This document shows positions 34,192-43,900 of a DNA stretch of 64,000 bases, in pieces (within the stretch, counting starts at the first letter, position 1; each line of letters starts with the position of its first letter). The position numbers and the translations under genes were made by a program. The stretch is from Lineolata rhizophorae (Eukaryota; Ascomycota; Dothideomycetes; Lineolatales; Lineolataceae), in the NCBI GenBank assembly GCA_010093515.1, contig MU001677.1, forward strand, positions 1,163,301-1,227,300. The letters are read 5' to 3'. The notes below the pieces were generated by a model, which saw only the letters and a program-made list of their open reading frames with translations, ran no database searches and was not told where the DNA came from.

Positions 34192-35361
34192 CTACTTGAA
34201 CATGGGCTGGTCGATGGACGCGTCGTCGTTGCTGGTGGCGCTCATGGGCTGGCTGCGGACGCCGCTGAGGTCGCCGCTACCCGTCTTGCGCAGCGCCTGC
34301 CGCATCGTCTCGATGTTGAGCTCTTGGTGCATCAGCGGGGGGCTGTGGGTTCCGTGGCTCGTCGTCGGGCTGCCCGGCTTCTGCGTCTTGACGTTGGAGG
34401 TGCCCGACGTGTCGAGGCCGGCCACGGAAGCGGCCCCGCTGGTGGGCGGCGAGGTGCCGACGCCGTGAGACGAGGCGGGCGAGCGCACGGGCGAGGGCGA
34501 ACGATTCGCAGTCGTCGACGAGAGGCTCATGAGCAGCATCGAGTCGCGGTTGGTCTCGACGTGCTCGGCCTGCACGACGTCGGCGAAGGATATGAAGCTG
34601 AGTCGCCGCACGTCGGCCGAGTCGAAGGCGCCGTAGCTCGAGGCCGTCTCGTCCATGTCATGGTGCGATTGCGACATGGCATCCTCGGCGGTGGGGTGCG
34701 GCGAGGCGATGGCCGACTCGCTGCCGGTGCCGGTGACGGTGACGGCGGCGGGCTGGTGGGCCGTGTGGGTGACGATTTCGACCTCGTCGGGGTTGAGGTG
34801 GTCGTCGGTGATGGCCAGCGACGAGGCCTCGAGGACCGGAGGGATGTGGTCTTCGGTCTGGATGTGGGCAGGGATGCCCGGCGAGAGCTGTCCGGCGGCC
34901 GGATGGCTCTCCTGGACGTTGCGCTCAAAGATCTGCGACGAGGCCGGCGAGTGCATTCTTGGCGAGGCGGAGCGGTAGCGGGGCGACGGCGAGGCCATGC
35001 CGGGAGGAGAGAAGGAGGCGGAGGCTGGAGGAGAGCCGGCCAGGCGTCGTGGCTCCGACACGGGAGAAGCGAAAGGAGGAGTCCGGGCGGGCGCCGGTCC
35101 CTGATTTTTGGACGACGAAGGCGGCGACGAGGCGGCGGTGGCGTCGGCGTCGGTTTTCCTGCCGCCGTGCTTCTCGTTCTCCTTCTTCTTGCCCAGGCCG
35201 AAGAAGCGGCGCTTGGACTTGCCGGCCTGGTCCTGGTGGGCGGCGGCGTCGTCCGCTGCCGGCGCGGGCTCCGTCATGGTGTCGCGCAGCAGCGGGGCGG
35301 CAGAGCTTCGCGGACTGACAGTTCCTGGCGTCGCGAGGCTCCGGCTGGGCGGCGCGCTCAT
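34192..35361 (-). CDS. Conserved fungal protein of unknown function, Ser/Pro-rich
   Basis: Function unknown. The ATG at 35361 begins MSAPPSRSLATPG; upstream in-frame codons lack an ATG. The single exon gives 389 residues. Most of the protein is disordered, rich in Ser, Pro, Ala and Thr with many SP/TP sites. Embedded are short blocks that look conserved: a basic GKSKRRFFGLGKKKENEK near residue 50, DHIPPVLEASSLAITDDHLN, ADVRRLSFISFADVVQAEH, and near the end ELNIETMRQALRKTGSGDLS. The basic block resembles a membrane- or nucleic-acid-binding patch, and RRLSF is a good site for a basophilic kinase. I infer a phosphorylated adaptor or regulatory protein. A longer open frame on the plus strand (34144-35622) is a shadow of the GC-rich codon pattern. 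Confidence 0.78.
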   Translation of the reverse strand: MSAPPSRSLATPGTVSPRSSAAPLLRDTMTEPAPAADDAAAHQDQAGKSKRRFFGLGKKKENEKHGGRKTDADATAASSPPSSSKNQGPAPARTPPFASPVSEPRRLAGSPPASASFSPPGMASPSPRYRSASPRMHSPASSQIFERNVQESHPAAGQLSPGIPAHIQTEDHIPPVLEASSLAITDDHLNPDEVEIVTHTAHQPAAVTVTGTGSESAIASPHPTAEDAMSQSHHDMDETASSYGAFDSADVRRLSFISFADVVQAEHVETNRDSMLLMSLSSTTANRSPSPVRSPASSHGVGTSPPTSGAASVAGLDTSGTSNVKTQKPGSPTTSHGTHSPPLMHQELNIETMRQALRKTGSGDLSGVRSQPMSATSNDDASIDQPMFK

Positions 35362-37410
35362 CGAATCGCTCGCCGGCGGCCAATTGCTGCTGCCTTGCTC
35401 AGGGGAAGAGAGGGGGAAGGGCAGCAAAGAAGGGCCGGACGGCGCGAGCGGGGTTTGCGGAGGGCGCTGATCGGGTCACGGGCGGAGCAGAGAGGGGGAA
35501 GCGGATCGGCGCGCGGCCGGCTGCACGGCAGTCAATCGAGGAGGGGTTGGCGGGCGCTGATTGGGACCACGGCGGGCGCGCAACGGGCGGGGCGGGCGGG
35601 CGACGAGGAGCAGGCGTGGTGAAGCCGCAGCGAGAGGGCGGTGCGGCGGGGCGGGCAGCAGTGACGATGGACGGGCGGAGGAGGATGTTTGGGGGGACGA
35701 GGCGGCGCACGGGAGGAGGGCGGGCGGGCGGCGGCTGGCACCTGACTCGGCCGCCAAGCCCGCAGCGACGGCCGGTCCCTGCAGCGCCGGGCCCCGGCTG
35801 CGTCCCCGGGCCGGCCGGGCCCACGTGTCCTCTGCTCTTTGCTGCGAGGGCAGACCTGCTGCTACGCGCTGCGCACTACTGGACCTGTGTACCTACGACG
35901 GGGCGCCTCCCTAGGTCTTCACGACGCAGGCCGCACCGAGCAGCGCCGAGCAGGCGGCCCTGCGGCTATACATAGACCTGAAACGCGCGCGCCGGCCTGA
36001 CGCCGCCGCCGCCGACGCGTCGCCCGGCGCCAGCAAGGACAATTCCCACACGGCAGCCAGTGTCGAGCAGACGACGCCGACGGAGCGACTTCTTTCGCGA
36101 CACCTTGCAGCAGAGCGCGTCATCATCAGACGCAGGGCAGCTGGGCGAGCAGGGCTAGCGCTCCGCCCGGCGCCGTCTTTAGAACGCGAGCGACGGCGGC
36201 GCTGCACCACGTACGTCATGATCTGCCTGAGCTCGACGCCGTCCGGGCCCGGGCTGCGCAGTCCTTGATCTTGCTTTCGCGCTTCAATTCCCGGCGCGGC
36301 CCCGCCGTCCACACGCCTTCCGTCGGCGCCTAGGCAGGTGCCTACATACGTAGCAGGCAGACGCCTTGCCGCTCGAGCGCGAGGCTACCTTCCTCGCCTA
36401 CGAAACGAAACTCGCGACACGTCGCCCGGATCGAGAACCTCGGCCAACGAAGCGCCACGCCGCGCATCTCGCCGGCCTCAATCTTGCATCGTCGGTCTGC
36501 CGTCCGCGCTGTCCTGCGCGCACCCTTTCCTCGGGTCTCACCCCGAGACTCCAGACCTGGCAGCCTTCACTCTCTCCTTCTCTCCCTCGTCAGAACCGGA
36601 GCCCCAGCCTGCCATGCAGGCACATGCCTTCTGTTGTCGCCATGTTTCCCTCGTAGATCGTCACTATCGGCCCCAATTTCACGATCAGGCGAGTGCATCG
36701 CATTATCATTTATTTGATTCTCGTGCCAGCTTCGCCGCGCGCCTCGCCACGCGACATAAACGAGCCCGCTCGTCATCTTCCTCCCTCGGCTAGCCGGTCG
36801 CTTTATTGCCCCATCACGAGACCACGCTTTGGCGCTCAATCCTCGCCCTGCCGAGTCTATGTACTTTGGCGTGCTTACTTGACCTTTCGCGCTTTCTGCT
36901 TAATTAGTACCTAGTCCTCTTTCATCGGAATCGGGCGTTCTATGCTCGTCCGTATCTGGTCTGTATGATCTTGACACGTCTGGCTTTACCATGCCATTTC
37001 AGTGTGCTTCCAACGCCGCAGAGGTCTTTCCTCATTGGTATCACTCGCAGAAGCATGCCCTTTTTTAGAGCAAACATACCATTCCTACCCGATGATTACC
37101 TAACTCCGGCACCACTCCATAGCCGAATACCTGCAATAAGACATTGGAAGCTTGCCAGACTGTCCCACACGTGCACCGACAGCGGCGGCGATTACCCATG
37201 TTATACCTTCCACCGTAGCCATAACATTTGAGTGAGACTCGGGACATTGAAAGCCCCTCGAAGCCACCCTCGGGCCTCCGTTGCCCGACATCCGCTAGAA
37301 CAAGACCGAAACAAGGAAACACGCCCACGCCAACCCCAGTATTAATATTCGGTTCGATTGCTAGCATTGCTTTCATCCTCCTCCGTGGCCTCATCTTTCC
37401 GCGCAAGCCC
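35362..37410. other. 2-kb intergenic region
   Basis: The first part is GC-rich and purine/pyrimidine-biased, likely the promoter and leader of the minus-strand gene. The rest is ordinary intergenic sequence up to the stop of the FHA gene. No gene or RNA is supported. Confidence 0.45.
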
Positions 37411-39810
37411 TCACATAAAGACGTGCTCCGGGATCATGGAGAAGGCCGCCACCACACCGATGGAACCGGCGAGCGCGGCGAGCCCATGAGAAACAACTTG
37501 TCCGAATCGAGCCCTCTTCCGTGGCCTAGGAGCGTCGAAGGACTCCTTGGGTTCCTTCCTGGTCTCATTGATTGCTTCTTTGGCGGCGGAAGAGCCAGCC
37601 GCGACGTGTGTCGAATCCACGGCGTCCTTGTACTCGGCGTTGGCATCATCTGTCGCCTTGCGCTTCATGCCAGCGGCGGGAGCAGGAGATTTGGGTTTAA
37701 CCTCTCCATCCACAATGTCCTTGATCGAAATCGCCTTCTTGATCTCCGCGTGACGAACGGACGGATTCGGCTTCTTGGGTAGTTCCGTGTGGACCGAGGT
37801 CGGCTCAGTGCACGCTAAAGCAAACTCGTTCCACTCGTTTTGGGTCAGTCCGAACGACTTCTGTTCCTTGTGACACGCTGGTGCCTTGGTCGCATCCTTC
37901 GGTTGAACGGCTGACGCTGTCGAGGTTTCGGATGACTTTTCCTCGGCAACGGCCGAACTGGGAGGGGTTTTGGGCGAAGGAGATGCAGACATCTGGTACG
38001 GCACGAACGGAGGAGCATGGAAGGGCCTAGGCGCAGAGCCACACCTCTCCATGTCACCTGGAGGCGGTGGCGGTGGAGGATATGGACTGCCCATCGCGAA
38101 CGGACCCTGCGAGTACGAAGACATGGATCCGGGCGGCGGCGGTGGCGGTGGGGGAGGAGGCATGGGCATACGAGACGTATGCATCGGAGGTACTTTTGGG
38201 TATGCCGGGCCCTGTCCTGCGAATGGCTCGTAGAAATCAAACTCGAATGTCGGCAATGGGGGACCCGATCCTTCCTCCATCCCAAGAAACATCGGGGTCG
38301 AGTTGAAATCGTTGCGTAGAGTAGGTCGTGAGAAGAAGGATTTCTTGCCTTGATGCAGTCCCACGCCATGCTTTTCCGCATCGTTCGGGGGCCCCGGTGG
38401 CGGGTGAAGCGGCGCAAAAAAGTTCCTAAACGCCCCCGGAGGAGGGGGGGGGGGAGGGGGAGGAGGGGGAGGCGGGGGAGCAGTGACCGCATACAAATGT
38501 GCAGGAGGAACCATAAAGTCGGCATCGATATGGTCCTCGCGATGCTGGGGCTGGTTGTTCTCAGTAGGATTTTCCTTGGATTGCCCGTTGTCCTTCTCCG
38601 CATCCTCGCTATCGTCATCCTCATCGTCGACAATTCGGCGTCTCGAGAAAGGAAACCGCGTAGGCTTTCCGGGCTCGTATTGGTCCTTCACGGAGGTACG
38701 GTCCGAAGAGCCGGCTTCGCTGCAGTCCGACCCCCAGCTAGCTGCGCCATCAGACACGGAGTCGGCTTCGTCGTCAGACGGGATGTCGTTGACGGACAGA
38801 CTGTCGAGCGAAGGCTCGGAGCTGTTTTCGACGTCGTCTGACCCCAGGCCGCAGTCCCCGTCTGCTTCGGATTCGACGCCTCGGTCCTCTACGTCGTTCT
38901 TTTCCGCTTCTGCACGAATGCTGAGAGGAGATGCAGGCTTAGGAACGTTTTTAGGCGGGCCCTTTTCGCCATCGTGGCCTTGCGTGGGACCGTCGTCGGG
39001 AGCTGTCGTTCTCGCCTTTTTTAGCTCGCTGGATGCCTCGGACGGCGGCTTCCCTCCGGTTTCGAAATCGTGGTCGGATGGCGGAGAAGCGGGCATGCTA
39101 CCGGCATCCGACTTGTCGGAGGATCCGTCAAGGCTCCCCATGTCGCTGTCGTTGTCGGAATCGGGGACGGAAAACGTGATAGACTTCTTCCGGGCAGGTG
39201 CGGGTGCAGGTGCAGGTGCGGGCGCGGGCGCGGGCGCGGGCGCGGGATCGCCTCCACCTTGAGCGTGGTCTTCGATCTTGACGAGGTATCTCGGGGCGAA
39301 GAAGTTGCCCGTGTTGCGGACGACGTCGCCTCCGATCTGGACGCTGTCTCCGGTCTTGAGGTTGCGCTGCTCTTGCCAAGGTTTCAGGGCGAGCCCGTTC
39401 ACGATGGTGCCGTGCATGGAACCCGTGTCGGTAATGCAGACGTGGCAGTGCTGGAGCTGGGCGTGCGTGTTAGGCCGAGCGTCTTCCGAAGCCGGGCGGG
39501 GCAGGAGCGGGGTACCACGGACCTTGTCATCGTCGCGCCTGAACTTGAGCACGGCGTGGTGCCTCGAGACGACGGGATTCTCGACCAGCAAGTTGTCGGG
39601 CTCGGCAACGAGCTTGCGGTTCCCGTGGGAGGCGCGGCCGATTACGACGGGCGCTGCAGGAGTGACGACCACGGTTCGCTCTGCGATCTGGTCGTGGCCG
39701 TTGCTCACGCAGAGGGTGACTCGGAGGCCAGCCTGGCACGAGGGCGAGCCCAGGGCTGCAGGCCCGGCGGAGGGACCGTGGGTGTCCCGTTCCTCGCGGC
39801 CGTCGGCCAT
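37411..39810 (-). CDS. FHA-domain protein with proline-rich middle and C-terminal membrane segment
   Basis: FHA domains bind phosphothreonine. With the ATG at 39810 (MADGREERDTHG) the protein has 799 residues. The FHA core is at about residues 30-175: VVIGRASHG, VSRHHAVLKF, then DTGSMHGTIVNG and GDSVQIGG. All the Gly, Arg, Ser, His and Asn positions needed for the fold and for pThr binding appear present. After it come an Ala-Pro dipeptide run, long acidic disordered sequence, and two tracts of consecutive prolines (near 38,430-38,480 and 38,120-38,160). The C-terminus has a basic patch (RPRKRARF) and then a hydrophobic stretch, LAALAGSIGVVAAFSMI, close to the end, as in tail-anchored proteins. 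The layout recalls Far9/Far10/SLMAP of the STRIPAK complex, but no coiled coil is evident. An ATG at 40005 would add a low-complexity leader and is less likely. Confidence 0.82.
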   Translation of the reverse strand: MADGREERDTHGPSAGPAALGSPSCQAGLRVTLCVSNGHDQIAERTVVVTPAAPVVIGRASHGNRKLVAEPDNLLVENPVVSRHHAVLKFRRDDDKVRGTPLLPRPASEDARPNTHAQLQHCHVCITDTGSMHGTIVNGLALKPWQEQRNLKTGDSVQIGGDVVRNTGNFFAPRYLVKIEDHAQGGGDPAPAPAPAPAPAPAPAPARKKSITFSVPDSDNDSDMGSLDGSSDKSDAGSMPASPPSDHDFETGGKPPSEASSELKKARTTAPDDGPTQGHDGEKGPPKNVPKPASPLSIRAEAEKNDVEDRGVESEADGDCGLGSDDVENSSEPSLDSLSVNDIPSDDEADSVSDGAASWGSDCSEAGSSDRTSVKDQYEPGKPTRFPFSRRRIVDDEDDDSEDAEKDNGQSKENPTENNQPQHREDHIDADFMVPPAHLYAVTAPPPPPPPPPPPPPPGAFRNFFAPLHPPPGPPNDAEKHGVGLHQGKKSFFSRPTLRNDFNSTPMFLGMEEGSGPPLPTFEFDFYEPFAGQGPAYPKVPPMHTSRMPMPPPPPPPPPPGSMSSYSQGPFAMGSPYPPPPPPPGDMERCGSAPRPFHAPPFVPYQMSASPSPKTPPSSAVAEEKSSETSTASAVQPKDATKAPACHKEQKSFGLTQNEWNEFALACTEPTSVHTELPKKPNPSVRHAEIKKAISIKDIVDGEVKPKSPAPAAGMKRKATDDANAEYKDAVDSTHVAAGSSAAKEAINETRKEPKESFDAPRPRKRARFGQVVSHGLAALAGSIGVVAAFSMIPEHVFM

Positions 39811-40992
39811 GGTCGAGAAGTGAGGCGGCAGCCCGAGGAGCGTTCTGCCGTGGGTCGGCCGGGACGATTGAAGCGAGAGCGCAGGGGAGGGGGCGTGGTG
39901 GCGGCGGAAGCGAGCGAGAACGAGGCCGCGGGCACGGCGGGAAGAGGAGGGGGAGGAGGAGAGGAGGAGGAGGGGAGGAGGAGAGGAGGAAAGGAGTCGG
40001 AGCATGTGGAGGACGGACAAAGGCGGGCCGGAGGAGGATTAAGACGACGGCGGGGCAGGCCAAGGCAGCTGGAGGCACGGGATGCTGCCTGCCGCCGGCG
40101 CATGGCCGGCGCTGATTGGCCCCGCGGCGCCGCGGCCGCGCGCAGGCTCCGTGCGGCGGCCGCAACACCGCCAGGCCGCGGGGCTCGCGCCCGTCGCCGT
40201 CTACATACGCATGTATACGCGGCGTCAAATGCCTTGCTGCGACGTCCGCGCAGCCGGCGGCCCGGCCAAGGCAGCCACGCAGCTTGCGGCCTGGCCGAAG
40301 GGTGGCGCGCCCATACGCCGGAGCAGCGCGGCGAGGCACCCGCGGTTTCGGCCAGTTGGGCATGCTTATCACCTTATCGGCCCGGCCAGCTCGCCGCCGA
40401 GCTGTTCGAGGCCTGCCCCACGGCGAGCGGGAGGCGGCTCGTGAGAAACAACACAGACCCGAAGCCCCCATTGCTCGCGGCCGTGGCACACATGCCGACG
40501 GTGACGGGGCGTGCCAGCCTCGCAGCGCCCGGGCTGCAGTTGCCCCGCGGCCCCGCCACGGATGCCAAGAAATCGAGGACACGACTGGCCACGACGCCGC
40601 AAAGCCCCCGAGACTCTGGCGGGGAGCATTCCGCAGCAAACGTCTTCGTCTTTGCACTCTCGAGCGGAGCCTTTGCCGTCCCAGCGTTCCATTGTTGGCC
40701 GAGCGAGCGGACCAGGGAGGCAACCGGCCGACTCGGGTAAGCACTCCATACTACGTACGTGCTATGTCCGGGTCCGTGTGTTGCCCGCCCGCATTACGTA
40801 ATACCGAACATGCAGCGCTATCGATAAGCGCCTGCAACTTCTCGCTCGACCGACTCACCGAGGCGCCGAGCGCCGCGCAAAACTTCGCCAACCCGCCGCT
40901 CCACGCCCTCCGCTACTCCGCCCACATGACGCCGCCTCGCTGCCGCCGGCCCGCCGTCTCCTGCTCCGGCGCCGTCTGCTAGCCTCGTCGCC
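39811..40992. promoter_or_regulatory. Bidirectional region between FHA and RPC1 genes
   Basis: 1.2 kb between divergent starts, very GC-rich, with purine-rich runs near 39,940-40,010 on the plus strand (a CT-rich leader for the FHA gene). Open frames on both strands appear to be composition effects. Confidence 0.5.
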
Positions 40993-43900
40993 ATGGCCGA
41001 TCCCGTCTCCGCCGTCAAGGAGCAGGTCGTCGACTGGGTGCCCAAGCGCATCAGGGAGCTCCAGTTCGGCATCCTGTCCAACAAGGACATCGTCAACCAG
41101 GCCGTCATCGAGGTCTCGGACCGCAATGTCTACGAGCCCGTGGCCGCCGCCGCCGCCGCCGCCGGCCGCGCCGTCACCCGCCACGGCCCCATGGACGGCC
41201 GCATGGGCACCTCGAGCAAGAACGTCCCTTGCGACACGTGCGGCGAGGAGCTCAAGTCCTGCAACGGCCACTTCGGCTACGTCAAGCTCGCCCTGCCCGC
41301 CTTCCACGTCGGCTACTTCCGCATGATCATCGAGGTCCTGCAGTCCATCTGCAAGAGCTGCTCGCGCGTCCTCATCGACGAGAACCAGCGCCGCAAGCAC
41401 CTCCGCTCCCTCCGCCGGCCCAACCTCGACAACCTCCAGCGCCACATGATCTGCAAGCGCGTCGTCGCCGAGTGCAAGAAGTGCAGGCTGTGCCCCTACT
41501 GTGGCGCCCTCAACGGCATCGTCAAGAAGGCCCACGCCGTCAAGATCGTCCACGACCAGTTTCACCACTTCAACAAATCCAGTGCCAAGAACAAGGTCGC
41601 GCCGGCTGCCAAGGTCGACTTCGACAAGACCTTCGAGGCGGTCTGCTCCGGCAACCGGGATGTCGAGAGGAACTTGAAGCACGCCGCCGACGACCTGAAC
41701 CCCGTCCGGGTGCTCAATCTGTTCAGGAAGATCACCGAAACCGACTGCGAGCTGATCGGAATGAACCCGCGAGACGGGCGCCCAGAAATGTTCATCTGGC
41801 AGTACGTTCCCGCCCCGCCCGTCACCATCCGCCCCTCGGTTCATCAGGAGACGGCGACGACCGAGGACGACATCACGGCCAAGCTGGGAGACATCATCCA
41901 AGTCAGCTCCATCATCAGGGCCAGCCTAGCCAAGGGCCAGCCAGTCCAGACCATCATGGAGCAGTGGGAGTTTCTCCAACTCCAAATCGCCCTCTACATC
42001 AACAGCGATCAACCTGGAGTCCAGCAGCAAGGAATCAAGCCCATGCGAGGGTTTTGCCAGCGGCTCAAGGGCAAGCAAGGCCGCTTTCGCGGCAACCTCT
42101 CCGGCAAACGCGTCGACTTTTCCGGCCGTACCGTCATCGGACCCGACCCGAACCTCGGCATCGATGAAGTGGCAGTTCCGCAACGGGTTGCCGTCAACCT
42201 GACGTACCCGGAGCGAGTATCGCGGTACAACATCGAGAAGCTGCGTGCCTGCGTCCGTCGTGGCAACTTGAAGCACCCGGGCGCCATTTTCGTCTTGAAA
42301 AAGGGCGGCCGGAAGGTGGTGCTGGACATTTTGCGCAATCTCAAAAGGCTCGACAACGTCGCGGCGGAACTCGAGGTCGGGGACACGGTCGAACGCCACC
42401 TTGAAGACGGGGACATCGTGCTGTTCAACCGGCAGCCGTCGCTGCACAAGCTCAGCATCCTCAGCCACAAAGCCAAGATTCGCCCTTGGAGGACTTTTAG
42501 GCTGAACGAGTGCGTGTGTAATCCGTACAACGCCGACTTCGACGGCGACGAGATGAACCTGCACGTCCCCCAGACGGAGGAGGCGCGCACCGAAGCGCTC
42601 GAGCTGATGGGCGTCAAACACAACTTAGCGACCCCAAAGAACGGTACGCCCATCATCGCGGCAATTCAGGACTTTATCACATGCGCCTATCTCGTAAGCA
42701 ATAAGAACCAATTCTTCGATCGCAAGACGTTTCTCCAGGTGTGCGGCTTTATGTTTGACGGAGACACCGTTACCGACCCTGGCACCGGCGAACGCATGCC
42801 CGTTGAGCTGCCGGAGCCTGCAATCTACAAACCTCAGCGATTGTGGACCGGCAAGCAGGTTTTCAACGTGCTCATGAGACCCAACAAGCGCTACAAAGTC
42901 ATGGTCAATCTCGAAGCCGTGGGAAAGCAGTTCAAAAAGGGCAAAGGTTATCCCGACCTGAACGATGACGATGCGTACGTCGTCGTGCGCAACTCCGAGG
43001 TCATGTGCGGGACCATGGACAAAGCCACCGTCGGCGATGGCAAAAAGGACTCTATTTTCTACGTAATTCTTAGAGATTTCGGCCCGGACTATGCCGTGCG
43101 AGCGATGAACAGTCTCGCCAAGCTCTCCGCGAGATGGCTCACGAATCAAGGCTTTTCCATCGGCATCGGCGACGTGTATCCCGGCGTCGATCTCGTGCGT
43201 AGGAAGCAGGCGCTGGTCGAAGACGCGTACGCAAAGTGCGACAATCTGATCGACCAGTTTCGTTCGGGCAAGCTGGAGCGAAATCCCGGTTGCAACGAGT
43301 CGGAGACGCTAGAAATTCAAATTTCAGGTATTCTCAGCAAGGTCCGCCAGGAGGCTGGCGCCATCTGTTTCGAAAAACTGAGCAGATGGAACGCGCCGCT
43401 CATCATGGCCAAGTGCGGCTCCAAGGGCTCCGACATCAACGTATCGCAAATGGTAGCGGCGGTGGGCCAGCAAATCATTGGCAGCAAGCGCGTGGCGGAT
43501 GGTTTCCAAGACCGGACGCTTCCGCACTTCCCAAAGTCTGCTCGACAACCGCCGTCCAAGGGCTTCGTGCGGAACAGCTTCTTCTCCGGTCTAAATCCGA
43601 CCGAGTTCATCTTTCATGCTATGAGTGGCAGAGAGGGGTTGGTGGATACCGCAGTCAAGACCGCCGAGACCGGGTACATATCTCGACGACTTATGAAGTC
43701 GCTCGAGGACCTCTCGACCCAGTATGATTACACCGTGCGAAACTCGTCCTCAGGCATCGTTCAATTCCAGTACGGGGACGATAAGCTTGATCCGCTCGAC
43801 ATGGAAGGGAAGGCGAAGCCCGTGAATTTCGAACGCACATTTGTCCACGCTGTGACGACGACATGGGATAACCGTGAGCGTGGCTTGCTGCCATACGAGA

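Noticed and set aside
34144-35622. 492-codon plus-strand frame opposite the Ser/Pro-rich gene
   Set aside because: The minus-strand protein has recognisable conserved blocks and an ATG. The plus product is Arg/Gly/Ala-rich with no domain.
39070-40744. 556-codon plus and 405-codon minus frames over the FHA gene start and its upstream region
   Set aside because: The products are Arg/Gly/Pro-rich, and they overlap the FHA coding frame, which has clear motifs.
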